This document shows, one piece after another, positions 18,575-27,947 of a stretch of DNA of 64,000 bases (positions are counted from its first letter, which is position 1; each line of letters opens with the position of its first letter). The translations under genes and the position numbers were made by a program. Under the pieces are notes generated by a model. The model was given only the letters and a program-made list of their open reading frames with translations. It made no database searches and had not been told where the DNA came from. The stretch is taken from contig NZ_CP041638.1 in the NCBI RefSeq assembly GCF_007197775.1, positions 3,596,001 through 3,660,000 on the forward strand. The letters run 5' to 3'. The stretch comes from Thalassotalea sp. PS06. GTDB taxonomy: Bacteria; Pseudomonadota; Gammaproteobacteria; Enterobacterales; Alteromonadaceae.

Positions 18575-21500
18575 CTAATCTATTTCAAAGGAGTAATAGA
18601 TATCAGCCGAGTTTTCGATCCCGGAAACGGTTTCCAGCCATAATCGAGACATCAGATATAAACGAACCGTCAGCTCATTAACAGGTTCATAGACGCCGAT
18701 ACCATATTTTAAAAATATCCGCTCGCCGAGATAGCCGCTAATGGTAGCCTGCGTTACATCATCTTCAACTTCGGCATCGATAGTGACATCGGTTAATAAT
18801 GGTAAATTTTGTACCACATTTTGAATGGGCGTGGTCTTGGTCAATGCATTGGCTAGTGCCACACCAACTGCACTGCCTCCCCCGGAATCCGCGTCGAGGC
18901 CGCGACCACGGATAAGATAAGACATGATCTCTGGCTGAGGCATGCCAGGATTGGAGAAAAAGCTAAGATTTAATGCCTCGGTAGGCCCGACAATTGACAA
19001 CCCAACCACTACATTTTCGTCTTTGATCTCGCGTATGGCTTTTACATTAATATTCGGATTTGACGGAGAGCCAGCAAAGGAAATCTCGCCACTCTCAACC
19101 TGTAAATCCTGACCATAAGCTTTATATTCGCCATTGAGTATCTTCAATAAGCCAAATAACTGCAATGGTTGGCGGGCTTCTTGGCGTATTTTTAGCTTGC
19201 CACCAAGGTTGCCAGTAAATCCTTGTCCCTTTAATCGAAATTCAGGTTTAATGAGTAAATCAACATCCGTGGCCAGACCAAATTGAGTGACTTGCTTCAC
19301 CTGTTTCCCGGATGCATCGACGATAACCGCATCGTCACTGACATCTATGCTGCCTTCAGGAAGATTCTCCAGTACCATTAACCCGTCTAAAACCTCAACT
19401 TCACCGCTCACCAGCCCTTTTTGCTTGGCATACGCAAAACGTATATCCGTGGCGATCACTGCATCCAGGTTGGGGGGAAATAACAGCGGCAATTTCTCGG
19501 AAAATAGCCTGGCATTTGCCTCCACCCCCTGTTGCCATTCGGCAGTCGCAGTTAGCTCAGCCGGAAAATTACGAATTTTAAAACCACCATTTACATCCGC
19601 CTGTTGTCCGGAAAACTCTACGTCAACATTGATGTCATCGATGCTGTTGGGACTCTGATAGGTCTGAAACTCGCCATCATGCAGCGACAGACGCCCGTTC
19701 ATGGCAGGCTTTGCAACGGTACCAGAAATAGCCAATTTAGAAGAAATGTCTCCGCGGGCTTTGCTGATCCCCGGTACTAATTCTTCCAGTAGCTGAATGC
19801 GAAATCGCTCGATATTGAGTTTTCCGGAAATAGGATACGGTGATTGCTGTAAATCAACAGTCATGTCTCCGGCTAAAAACTGGCTGTTTTCATCTTTATC
19901 TATAAACAGATTAACCTTTGCTTGTTGTTCATTGGCAGTTACCTCAATCTTGCCTTGCTGCCAACGAATCAGCTCGGCGCTTTTATTTTCACTGATCAAG
20001 GTTAATTGCCCACTTTGCAAATGATTTACCAATGCCAGCGCGTCCAATTGCCCCGCTGTCCATGAAGCCTGGGCTTCACCATCAATCGCCGTCTCTAGCT
20101 CAAGCACTTTACCCAACATCAGCTCATCGTAATCATCGAGAGTCAGTGACCAGTTCAGATGCAGATCACCATCGGCACCCAGTTGACTTTGCCTGCTCAC
20201 ACAGATGTTATTATCGGCGTGGTTCCAGCAATGGGGCATAATCTGCGCCTCGGAAGTTTTCAGATTAATCTTCGCCTGCAATGCTTGCTGTAATTGCCAT
20301 TCGATTCCCTCAAAGCCGATACTGGCATCACTGATTTGCAACTGACTGCGTTGTGCCTGCAAATCGAGCTTATTCTCTAAAGATAACGCCAGAAAAATAT
20401 CGCCGCTGCTGCTTAACTGTAGTGTTTGCGCATTAATGTCACCATCGAGTTGTAACTTGATGTCGGTGACTTTTTTATCCTGAATTTTTAGCGTACTGGA
20501 GGTAACTTCAATATTGGCTTTGTGCTCCCTGACTGGAAAATAATTGAGCGCAAGCACCGCCTCTGGAACCTGAATCGTCTGCATCGAAAATGCCTGTAAT
20601 CTGGCCAGTAATTCGATGTTGGGATCATCAATTGCGCCGGTGACACTGATATCCCCCGCTAGTTGCCCCTTAATGTCCTCAAACCAACGTTGGAACCTGG
20701 CTCCTTGCCATTGCCCCTGTAGATGCCAGTTTTCATCACTGTAACCTTGGATATTAAGCTGTGAATCCGCCAGGGTAACCTCGAATTTGCCATCGTCGAG
20801 GCGTAAATTGTTATCGATTGAGAAATTTGCCAGCAAAGACAAGGGATGTTCATTGATAACTCCCTGTAAACTTGAATTGTAGGAAGAAACCTGCCAACTA
20901 CCCGGTTTTTCCAGACTTTCGGGTAAATCGTTTTGATCCAGCATTGCCAATAAGTGCAGCTGCCCATTCACCCTGCCGGTAAGGGGCTGACCGTTAAATT
21001 GCAGTCGCGGCAGTGATAATGATGGAATATTGAGGTCGGTTTTAATGCGAAAATTTTCACTGTAATCAAGATTGAGCTGACCGTTCAATGCGCTATTGCT
21101 GCTCTTGTCAGCAAAGCGTAATTTCGAAATATCTAAAACTTGCTCACTGTGAGTTCCCGTAAGATTAATGCTTGCCTGCTCGTAACCAAAGCCGGTTAAC
21201 TGAATATCACTATTGATTTGTTGCTGGCCAAGGTTACCAAATAACTGTGACTGACTATTTTCAACAATGAATTTCTCACCAACGAGTGCTGTCAGGTCGA
21301 TACGACGACTCTGAACATTGGCAACAAACGGCAACGTCGAGTCAATAAGATCGCCACGTACATCAACCGATACCGGCACCTTGCCAGCGTTCACCAATTG
21401 CAGCTCCAATTCCGACAAATTACCGGCAACCTTTAGGGTCTGTTCACTTTGTTCCAGTTCCGTATACCATGGGAAATGAGAAATTTGCGTATTCGCCTGA

Positions 21501-22363
21501 AGATTCATCGCCCAGGGCGTTTGCCAATCGATATTGCCAGTTAATTCAGCATTACCATAGTCCTTGGCCTCGAGAGCCAATTCGGTAATATTCAATTGAT
21601 ACCCTGACCAATCGAGGGCCAATAAAAAATCTCTCAGATTAACCACGGGTTTTGGTTCGTCGGTAGTCGCGAGGGTAAGATCGATATCGGCGATTGCGAT
21701 TTGTGCAACCCGTAAATCAATAGGAATGAAAATATCTGGAAGCGTTGCCAACGGCCACTGTTCGGGCGTTGCCGGCGATGACTGAGATGGATTGTTCGCT
21801 GCTACGTCGTTAGCCTCACCAGCCGATGAAAGGGTTGCCACCTCAACTTGACTCAGGGAGGTGTTGGCAATATTAATCCGGCTGTTTTGACCAGTTATCG
21901 CCGTTTTAAGCGCGGTTACCTGAACGTCGACGCCTGGGTTAACAAAATGGATTTTATCCACTGCAATTAAGCCGATATCGATACCGATAGGCAGGTTAAT
22001 CAATGCATGTGAAGGCGGCTCCGGCTCTGGTTCACTGTCAGTATCTGTAACCGTCATGTTGACCAGTATCGATTTTGCCTTCAGCCAGGGCATACAAAGT
22101 CGCTTCATCGCTAAACACCGACCTTCTAACTGATAACCAACGTCGTTAAGCTCGATGTCGATACCATCAAGATTGATTCGAATCTGATCAAATTCAGCCT
22201 GTCCTAACAGATGGCCTTGCCGGAACTGAATATCGACAACAGATAAGGTATTTACACCTGCCAGTAATAGGCGATTACCCCATTGGGTAAACAACAGTAA
22301 CGTTAGCAAAAGTAACAATAATGTGATCGGCGCGATAACCCACTTTAGCAATCGCTTTAACAT
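18575..22363 (-). CDS. tamB: Translocation and assembly module subunit TamB
   Basis: A 1262-residue protein. It has one N-terminal signal anchor (about 10-26, a run of Leu) and a very long beta-rich periplasmic region. The conserved TamB C-terminal domain (former DUF490, last about 350 residues) includes PEIMSYLIRGRG near the end. TamB spans the periplasm from inner to outer membrane; with TamA it assists insertion of some outer-membrane proteins and lipid transport. Length fits the family (E. coli about 1259). Its ATG overlaps the stop of tamA by one base (TAATG), showing coupled translation. It converges with the debranching enzyme gene 120 bp away, and no clear terminator is seen between them. 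Confidence 0.95.
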   Translation of the reverse strand: MLKRLLKWVIAPITLLLLLLTLLLFTQWGNRLLLAGVNTLSVVDIQFRQGHLLGQAEFDQIRINLDGIDIELNDVGYQLEGRCLAMKRLCMPWLKAKSILVNMTVTDTDSEPEPEPPSHALINLPIGIDIGLIAVDKIHFVNPGVDVQVTALKTAITGQNSRINIANTSLSQVEVATLSSAGEANDVAANNPSQSSPATPEQWPLATLPDIFIPIDLRVAQIAIADIDLTLATTDEPKPVVNLRDFLLALDWSGYQLNITELALEAKDYGNAELTGNIDWQTPWAMNLQANTQISHFPWYTELEQSEQTLKVAGNLSELELQLVNAGKVPVSVDVRGDLIDSTLPFVANVQSRRIDLTALVGEKFIVENSQSQLFGNLGQQQINSDIQLTGFGYEQASINLTGTHSEQVLDISKLRFADKSSNSALNGQLNLDYSENFRIKTDLNIPSLSLPRLQFNGQPLTGRVNGQLHLLAMLDQNDLPESLEKPGSWQVSSYNSSLQGVINEHPLSLLANFSIDNNLRLDDGKFEVTLADSQLNIQGYSDENWHLQGQWQGARFQRWFEDIKGQLAGDISVTGAIDDPNIELLARLQAFSMQTIQVPEAVLALNYFPVREHKANIEVTSSTLKIQDKKVTDIKLQLDGDINAQTLQLSSSGDIFLALSLENKLDLQAQRSQLQISDASIGFEGIEWQLQQALQAKINLKTSEAQIMPHCWNHADNNICVSRQSQLGADGDLHLNWSLTLDDYDELMLGKVLELETAIDGEAQASWTAGQLDALALVNHLQSGQLTLISENKSAELIRWQQGKIEVTANEQQAKVNLFIDKDENSQFLAGDMTVDLQQSPYPISGKLNIERFRIQLLEELVPGISKARGDISSKLAISGTVAKPAMNGRLSLHDGEFQTYQSPNSIDDINVDVEFSGQQADVNGGFKIRNFPAELTATAEWQQGVEANARLFSEKLPLLFPPNLDAVIATDIRFAYAKQKGLVSGEVEVLDGLMVLENLPEGSIDVSDDAVIVDASGKQVKQVTQFGLATDVDLLIKPEFRLKGQGFTGNLGGKLKIRQEARQPLQLFGLLKILNGEYKAYGQDLQVESGEISFAGSPSNPNINVKAIREIKDENVVVGLSIVGPTEALNLSFFSNPGMPQPEIMSYLIRGRGLDADSGGGSAVGVALANALTKTTPIQNVVQNLPLLTDVTIDAEVEDDVTQATISGYLGERIFLKYGIGVYEPVNELTVRLYLMSRLWLETVSGIENSADIYYSFEID

Positions 22364-24168
22364 TACAATTCCGCTCCCAGATTTATATGTATCTTCCAGC
22401 TGGGATCGTCCTCACTAATACCATAACCAAAATCAACCCGGATAGCGCCAACCGGAGAAATATAGTGCGCTCCAAACCCGACGGAATAAACCGGATCAAT
22501 GCGAATATCGTCGGTGGCATTACCAGCATCGGTAAACACTACGCCCCGTATTTTATCGGTAAAATAGTATTGATATTCAGCACTGGCCAGGGCAATACGT
22601 TTACCGCCAACGACCACCTCTTCTCCGGCAAACTCGCCTTCATTGATAATCTGTGTGGGTCCCTGGGACTGATAATCGAAGCCACGAATACTCAGATCGC
22701 CGCCAGCAAAAAAACGTAACGAAGGCGCCAGTTCCGATTTCGGTGCATCGAAGATATCGGAAATTCCGACCTCTGCCCGAAATACCAGGCGATGACGGCG
22801 CGTCGGCGTGGTGATGAAACGCCATCGAGCAATCGCGCGAAGTATGCTGATATCCGACCCTGCGCCTTCGGCACCACCCTCGAACATGTAGTACTGACTG
22901 AACCCCCAAGATGGATCAAGCTGAGGGCCTTTTCGGGACGTGCGGGAAAAAATCACTCCGGGCATCAGATAGCTACCACTCTCCACCTCATCCTCGGCTA
23001 TCTCTTTAGGTAGATCTTCGATGCGCCAGCGCTCTGCCAGAAAACGAGTGTAATATTGGGCACTCCAACGCTCGTAGATGCGTACATTTGCAATTCGTCC
23101 TTCTAAGTATTTTCCGACCAGTCCTCCGTACTCATCATCCTCAAACGTCAACTGCAGCTGCAGCAGGTCTTTGAGCGGATCAGAAAGAGGAATACGGTAA
23201 GTGAACCGCCCAGTGGGATTGATTTGCGAATATTCAAACCTGGTTTCCTGACTGTGGCCCTTGCTATTTATCTTTGGCGTGCGCCAACTGGTAGAGACGC
23301 GAAACAGAGTGTCAGTTGCAAAGCCAAAACCGACATCGACATAATGGGATTTCGTCTCGCCAAGAGTTACGTTAACCGGTATTAGCTGATTTACCGGATT
23401 TTTTAAATCCGGGACTACAAGTAAGTTTCCGAAATACTGAGTTTGTTGCAGCAAGCTTTGAAACTGTAATAATTTCTGGCTTGTATAAGGTTCGCCGACA
23501 TCGAAAGGGATGAGCACTTCGAGCAGCTCAGGATCCAGATCGAATTCAGAAAATATCACCTCGCCAAGATAGTAGCGCCGGCCACTTAAGTAAACCAGCT
23601 CAACATCGGCACTGGTATAATCCTCCTGGATTGCCAGGCGAGAGCGCAAATATCGCCCTTCGAAATAACCGCGATCCAAGGCCAAATTTGAAATTTTTGA
23701 TTTTACCGATTCATATACACTGTGATCGACAATATCGTTGGATTTGAGTAACTTTGTCTGGATTTCCGTGACTAACTCTACAAATTGACTGTCGAGCTCA
23801 GCTTCTCCCTGAATATCAATGAGTATGTCTGAATAACGGGTTGGCTCATTAAGTACCACATCGATATGTAATCGCCAGATTTTCTCATCATCTTTCACCA
23901 CATCTTTGTCAATGCGCACATCGATTTCACTGCGGTAATACCCCATCGCCTGTAGAGCTGTGGTGGTTTTATCTTCTGCAGTAAACACAAAACCTTCTCT
24001 TTTTGTCTCAGTGTCGGGGAGTTCACCTAAGTGAGCGCGAATATTGCGTTTAAATTTTTGTGGTAAGTCGTCGGGGAGTTTTACCTGCAAGTTGGCGGCA
24101 ACAAGCTTCCCACTAAACAAGCATAATATGAGAAATACACAAAAACCTGACCAAAATTTCGTAGTCAT
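22363..24168 (-). CDS. tamA: Translocation and assembly module subunit TamA
   Basis: About 601 residues. A signal peptide (MTTKFWSGFCVFLILCLFSGKLVAA) is followed by three POTRA-like domains (about 28-265) and a 16-strand Omp85 barrel. The barrel has the conserved RGFDY motif in loop 6 (SIRGFDYQSQGP) and ends IHINLGAEL. It acts in the outer membrane with TamB. The reading frame is open to 24261, but starting there would put 31 residues before the signal sequence, so I favour ATG 24168; the ribosome site is weak at either. It shares a one-base stop/start overlap with tamB. Confidence 0.92.
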   Translation of the reverse strand: MTTKFWSGFCVFLILCLFSGKLVAANLQVKLPDDLPQKFKRNIRAHLGELPDTETKREGFVFTAEDKTTTALQAMGYYRSEIDVRIDKDVVKDDEKIWRLHIDVVLNEPTRYSDILIDIQGEAELDSQFVELVTEIQTKLLKSNDIVDHSVYESVKSKISNLALDRGYFEGRYLRSRLAIQEDYTSADVELVYLSGRRYYLGEVIFSEFDLDPELLEVLIPFDVGEPYTSQKLLQFQSLLQQTQYFGNLLVVPDLKNPVNQLIPVNVTLGETKSHYVDVGFGFATDTLFRVSTSWRTPKINSKGHSQETRFEYSQINPTGRFTYRIPLSDPLKDLLQLQLTFEDDEYGGLVGKYLEGRIANVRIYERWSAQYYTRFLAERWRIEDLPKEIAEDEVESGSYLMPGVIFSRTSRKGPQLDPSWGFSQYYMFEGGAEGAGSDISILRAIARWRFITTPTRRHRLVFRAEVGISDIFDAPKSELAPSLRFFAGGDLSIRGFDYQSQGPTQIINEGEFAGEEVVVGGKRIALASAEYQYYFTDKIRGVVFTDAGNATDDIRIDPVYSVGFGAHYISPVGAIRVDFGYGISEDDPSWKIHINLGAEL

Positions 24169-24621
24169 TATCACTAGGGGAAGATTTTCTCGCATCATCC
24201 ATGGCAAAAAATGCAACACAAACCTCATTTTCAGGGGGCGATTATCATTGGGAAAAAACAAAAGATTTCGAGCCTTATACAGAGTATGGCAACAGTTAAA
24301 GAAAATACGATAACAAATTGAATATTATTAAAGAAATGGTTTTGAAAAGGTTGGGGAATTGGCGGAGGTGGAAGAAGGAGGTGGTAGGTGGAAGACAGCA
24401 CTTACAGTCTTCGATTATCGGCAGGCAGAATAACGCACAGACACCAGGAAGTGAGCAGTTATCGAGCGGTGGAAAAGCAATCCATCAATGAGCGCCTTAG
24501 CAATTAGCTTATTTCTATGAGTACATTGCATTTCTGGCATACAATAAAAAATAGCGTCTGGCGATACTTTGTGCATTTCTGAAAACTGGATACTGATACC
24601 CAAAATTTGTTTATTCTGTGC
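24169..24621. other. Non-coding gap with purine-rich repeat-like sequence
   Basis: No convincing gene is seen in these 453 bases between tamA and the VOC gene. A purine-rich stretch (about 24363-24393) is made of GGTGG, GGAGG and GGAAG words. It is followed by words (CAGCACTT, GGCAGAAT, GCACAGA, GAGCAGTTATCGAG) that recur in the gap at 34560-34730. This suggests two diverged copies of one dispersed element. The tamA promoter should lie near 24200-24340. Confidence 0.45.
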
Positions 24622-24993
24622 TCAGCGGTGTTGGTCAATCAATATCGGATTACCATCCGGATCTTCGAGCATAAAGCTGCCTGGGCCCGAAGGTTCACCA
24701 TTGACCTCAGATAACAAGGTTAACCCCTGTTGCTTGCAATAGGCCTGAATATCACGGACATCATCAAATTCATCGAGATTCGTGGCTTTTTGGTCCCAGC
24801 CGGGATTAAAGGTCAGCATATTTTTCTCAAACATGCCCTGAAATAAACCAATGATGTGGTCACCATTTTGCAAAATACACCAGTTTTGCTCTAGCTCGCC
24901 ACCTATCTGACTGAACCCCAGCTTTTCATAAAACTGCTTCGAAGCCTGAATATCCTTTACCGCCAGAGAAACCGAAAAAGCACCTAATTTCAT
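24622..24993 (-). CDS. VOC-family (glyoxalase/bleomycin-resistance fold) protein
   Basis: A 123-residue single VOC domain: beta-alpha-beta-beta-beta repeats with SLAVKDIQASKQFYEKLGF at the start and FMLEDPDGNPILIDQHR at the end. Members are small metal-dependent enzymes or binding proteins, and the substrate cannot be assigned here. ATG 24993 has GGAG about 9 nt upstream; a reading from 25008 adds five residues. It stands alone between repeat-rich gaps, with the tandem repeats at 25099-25256 about 100 bp upstream of its start. Confidence 0.85.
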   Translation of the reverse strand: MKLGAFSVSLAVKDIQASKQFYEKLGFSQIGGELEQNWCILQNGDHIIGLFQGMFEKNMLTFNPGWDQKATNLDEFDDVRDIQAYCKQQGLTLLSEVNGEPSGPGSFMLEDPDGNPILIDQHR

Positions 24994-25073
24994 TGAGTTA
25001 TTCTCCACAATTAGTGTTTGCAGGTGTTTTCTAACTGTAGATGAAATTGAGCGCTAAAGCGATCATTAAGGGC

Positions 25074-25256
25074 GTATCGCGGGGCGATACTCCGGGAACG
25101 CGATAGACAACATCGCTTCGGGTACGTGGCAGAAAACGCCACTTCGAGTACGCGATAGACAGCATCGCTTCGGGTACGTGGCAAAAAAACGCCACTTCGA
25201 GTACGCGATAGACAGCATCGCTTCGGGTACGTGGCAAAAAAACGCCACTTCGAGTG
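25074..25256. repeat. Three tandem copies of a 53-bp unit with internal hairpins
   Basis: Copies lie at 25099-25150 (52 bp), 25151-25203 and 25204-25256. The last two are identical except for the final base; the first differs at a few positions. Each unit contains GCGAT...ATCGC (7-nt loop) and GTGGC...GCCAC (about 8-nt A-rich loop). The array is preceded by a further hairpin, GTATCGC-GGG-GCGATAC, at 25074-25090. There are no unique spacers, so it is not CRISPR. Confidence 0.85.
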
Positions 25257-25270
25257 AGGTAAGCTTCGCT

Positions 25271-25286
25271 GGTGGGAGGTGGGAGT
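25271..25286. repeat. Purine-rich GGTGGGAG motif
   Basis: GGTGGGAGGTGGGAG resembles the purine-rich stretches at 24363-24393 and, on the opposite strand, at 34618-34641. It has four G-tracts and could form a two-layer G-quadruplex. No function is evident. Confidence 0.35.
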
Positions 25287-25302
25287 GTAAGAAAAAACCT
25301 TG

Positions 25303-25330
25303 CGTCATTCCGTGACACTGCACGGAATCT
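25303..25330 (+). repeat. REP-like palindrome (CGTCATTCC family), copy A
   Basis: CGTC is followed by the stem ATTCCGTG / CACGGAAT and then CT. It belongs to the family also seen at 25376, 25412, 49764, 50217, 54712 and 54825. Confidence 0.8.
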
Positions 25331-25375
25331 AAAGTTAAAGTTTTAACTTAATGCCGATAAGAACTCAGCGTGAGA

Positions 25376-25402
25376 GAGATCCCGGCCGTTGCCGGGATGA
25401 CG
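25376..25402 (-). repeat. REP-like palindrome, copy in opposite orientation
   Basis: Read on the minus strand it is CGTC, then the stem ATCCCGGC / GCCGGGAT, then CTC. With copy A it forms an inverted pair of about 100 bp, a REPIN-like arrangement. Confidence 0.8.
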
Positions 25403-25411
25403 CAAGATAAT

Positions 25412-25440
25412 CGTCATTCCGTGATACTGCACGGAATCTA
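25412..25440 (+). repeat. REP-like palindrome, copy B
   Basis: CGTC plus the stem ATTCCGTG / CACGGAAT. It is almost identical to copy A and ends 5 bases before the rluF stop codon, so it may serve as a 3' end structure for rluF. Confidence 0.8.
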
Positions 25441-25444
25441 GTCG

Positions 25445-26560
25445 TTATTTTTTCAGGCTTAGCGTGCCTTTTCGGGACTTAGCACGGTCAGTCCGAGCTA
25501 GTGTTTTAGAATTGGGCTTGTTATGTGGTGCCGGTTTTTGGGGCTCATTGGATTGCGGTTTTGCCGGTCGTTTAGCATTGGCCTTATCCTGATTTCTTGA
25601 ATCCTTTTCTACTCGACGGCTGACACCATCGCTTTGAGGCTTTCTACCAGCTCTGCCCTTGTCATTTCGATTATCGCGATTGTCTGAGCGACGTCTTCGA
25701 TTCGATGCGGATGAATCCCCTGTTCTGGTTGATGGTCGGGTTTGTGTTCGGTTTGCAGGTCGGTTTTCGAATTTTTTATCTGTGACAGATCTTTGCGGTG
25801 CAGTTTGTGATTGCACGCTCTCAGGCGCGGTCTTACTCGATGTCGCTACGGCCGCATTGATATCTCGCATCTCGCGATGGGTCAGGTTACGCCACTGCCC
25901 CGGTTTTAACTTATCCAAACTAACCGACATAATCCGAGTGCGTTTAAGCTTTGTCACTTCATAGCCAAGGTATTCGCACATACGACGAATTTGTCGATTA
26001 AGCCCCTGGGTAAGAATAATTTTAAACACATACTTGCTGAGAATGTTCACTTCGCAAGGCTTAGTAACCGTACCTAATATCGGCACACCGCGAGACATAC
26101 GTTCGGCAAAGCGTGGCGATAACGGTTTATCGACAGTGACGATGTACTCTTTATCATGAGCATTTTCAGCGCGCAGGATTTTATTGACGATATCGCCATC
26201 GCTGGTCAGAAAAATCAGACCTTCCGATGGTTTATCCAGTCGTCCAATTGGAAAAATCCGCTCGCGGTGACCAATGGCATCAATGATATTACCTTTCACC
26301 TGTCGTTCGGTGGTGCAGGTGATGCCAATCGGCTTGTTGTAAGCGATATAGATACGATCAGATTTATTTTCCGGAGTGGCGGCTATGGTTTTACCATCAA
26401 CCTGAACCTTATCTTCAGGCATCACTTTAGTGCCAAGCTCAGGTAGCTTGCCATTAATGGTTACCCGCTGCTCTTCAATCAATTTATCCGCTTCACGGCG
26501 AGAACAAAATCCCGATTCGCTGATAAATTTATTCAGGCGCTTGCCCGTTACTTCCGTCAA
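25445..26560 (-). CDS. rluF: 23S rRNA pseudouridine synthase RluF
   Basis: A 371-residue enzyme that makes pseudouridine in 23S rRNA (E. coli position 2604; also tRNA-Tyr). It has an S4 RNA-binding domain (about 6-65, RLNKFISESGFCSRREADKL). The catalytic domain has FPIGRLDKPSEGLIFLTSDGD, whose Asp is the nucleophile, and QGLNRQIRRMCEYLGYEV. The DKxSEGLIFLT variant and VPILGTVTK segment distinguish RluF from RluB and RluE. A long, basic, low-complexity tail (about 240-371; Arg, Asn, Lys, Pro) exceeds the E. coli tail. The start is a TTG at 26560, since an in-frame stop lies four codons upstream and no ATG exists before the S4 domain. Confidence 0.92.
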   Translation of the reverse strand: MTEVTGKRLNKFISESGFCSRREADKLIEEQRVTINGKLPELGTKVMPEDKVQVDGKTIAATPENKSDRIYIAYNKPIGITCTTERQVKGNIIDAIGHRERIFPIGRLDKPSEGLIFLTSDGDIVNKILRAENAHDKEYIVTVDKPLSPRFAERMSRGVPILGTVTKPCEVNILSKYVFKIILTQGLNRQIRRMCEYLGYEVTKLKRTRIMSVSLDKLKPGQWRNLTHREMRDINAAVATSSKTAPESVQSQTAPQRSVTDKKFENRPANRTQTRPSTRTGDSSASNRRRRSDNRDNRNDKGRAGRKPQSDGVSRRVEKDSRNQDKANAKRPAKPQSNEPQKPAPHNKPNSKTLARTDRAKSRKGTLSLKK

Positions 26561-26642
26561 ATACTTGCTCTACAAGATAAAGGTTGATGGCGGCAATTAT
26601 CGCTCATAGCCTAAGCGTTTGCACTATATCGACACAATTAAA

Positions 26643-26666
26643 AAAGGGAAGCCGAAGCTTCCCTTT
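26643..26666 (-). terminator. Rho gene terminator
   Basis: A 10-bp stem AAAGGGAAGC / GCTTCCCTTT encloses a four-base loop that reads TTCG on the minus strand, a stable UUCG tetraloop in RNA. It is followed by a T-run and lies 21 bp after the rho stop. Confidence 0.92.
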
Positions 26667-26687
26667 AAAAAATAAGCGATGAAACGA

Positions 26688-27947
26688 TTAGTTTCGTTTC
26701 ATGGAATTGAAGAACTCATCATTGGTCTTGGTCATTGCCAGTTTATCAATCATGAATTCCATGGCGTCAATTTCGCCCATCTCGTGAACGATCTTACGCA
26801 AAATCCACATCTTCTGTAGCTCATCTGGCTTCGTAAGAAGCTCTTCACGACGAGTACCACTGCGGTTAAAGTGAATCGCAGGGAATACACGCTTCTCGGC
26901 AATCTTGCGAGACAAGTGTAATTCCATGTTACCGGTACCTTTAAATTCTTCGTAGATAACTTCATCCATCTTCGAACCGGTTTCTACCAGTGCGGTTGCG
27001 ATGATTGTTAAGCTACCACCTTCTTCAATGTTACGGGCGGCACCGAAGAAACGCTTCGGACGATGTAAAGCATTGGCATCAACACCACCGGTTAGGATTT
27101 TACCTGATGAAGGGATGACGGTGTTGTATGCGCGAGCCAGACGAGTAATGGAATCAAGCAGGATAACCACGTCCTTTTTGTGCTCTGTTAAGCGCTTGGC
27201 TTTTTCGATAACCATTTCTGCAACCTGAACGTGACGAGACGCTGGCTCATCAAAGGTTGATGCAACCACTTCACCTTTTACCAGGCGCTGCATCTCGGTA
27301 ACTTCTTCCGGACGTTCGTCAATCAGCAATACCATCAACTCACACTCTGGGTGGTTGTGGGCAATACTTTGGGCAATGTTCTGTAGTAATAAGGTTTTAC
27401 CCGCTTTCGGTGGTGCAACAATCAAACCACGCTGACCTTTACCAATTGGCGATGCTAAATCCAGTACACGGGCGGTAATATCTTCCGTAGAACCGTTACC
27501 ACGTTCCATGGTTAAACGATGATTAGCGTGAATTGGTGTTAAGTTTTCGAAAAGGATTTTGTTGCGGGAGTTTTCAGGTTTGTCGAAGTTAACTTCATTG
27601 ACTTTTAGCAGGGCAAAATAGCGTTCGCCGTCTTTTGGTGGTCGGATTTTACCGAAAATGGTATCACCGGTACGTAGACTGAAGCGTCGAATCTGGCTTG
27701 GTGATACATAGATATCATCCGGGCCTGCTAAGTAAGATGAATCTGCCGATCGTAAGAATCCAAAACCGTCTTGAAGAATTTCTAAAACACCGCCGCCAAA
27801 AATGTCTTCACCACTTTTTGCGTGGGCTTTAAGAATCGCGAAAATGACATCTTGTTTGCGGGTTCTGGCTAAATGTTCAAGCTTCATAGATTCAGCAAGC
27901 TTAATCAGATCGCCAATAGGTTTATCTTTGAGTTCAATTAGATTCAT
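26688..27947 (-). CDS. rho: Transcription termination factor Rho
   Basis: A 419-residue hexameric RNA helicase, the standard length. It has an N-terminal helical domain (1-47), the OSB RNA-binding domain (about 50-115, [12 protein letters not shown]), Walker A APPKAGKT (178-185), a Walker B segment [16 protein letters not shown], the Q-loop/R-loop region and a C-terminal end matching other gammaproteobacteria. It ends untranslated messages and silences foreign DNA. It lies downstream of trxA, as in E. coli, but each gene has its own terminator here. The 315-bp leader suggests autoregulation by attenuation, as known for rho elsewhere. Confidence 0.98.
   Translation of the reverse strand: MNLIELKDKPIGDLIKLAESMKLEHLARTRKQDVIFAILKAHAKSGEDIFGGGVLEILQDGFGFLRSADSSYLAGPDDIYVSPSQIRRFSLRTGDTIFGKIRPPKDGERYFALLKVNEVNFDKPENSRNKILFENLTPIHANHRLTMERGNGSTEDITARVLDLASPIGKGQRGLIVAPPKAGKTLLLQNIAQSIAHNHPECELMVLLIDERPEEVTEMQRLVKGEVVASTFDEPASRHVQVAEMVIEKAKRLTEHKKDVVILLDSITRLARAYNTVIPSSGKILTGGVDANALHRPKRFFGAARNIEEGGSLTIIATALVETGSKMDEVIYEEFKGTGNMELHLSRKIAEKRVFPAIHFNRSGTRREELLTKPDELQKMWILRKIVHEMGEIDAMEFMIDKLAMTKTNDEFFNSMKRN

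Noticed and set aside
18458..18643. Short plus-strand reading frame after the debranching enzyme
   Set aside because: It runs into the tamB 3' end, has no start signal and its sequence lacks protein-like features.
24415..24603. Reading frame upstream of the VOC gene
   Set aside because: It has no ribosome site or recognisable protein and lies inside repeat-like sequence.
25074..25256. Possible CRISPR array
   Set aside because: The 53-bp units are directly adjacent with no unique spacers, and no cas genes occur in the window.
25031..25323. Two short open reading frames across the tandem repeats
   Set aside because: They are open only because the repeat unit lacks stops in those frames; the proteins are repetitive and have no ribosome site or family.
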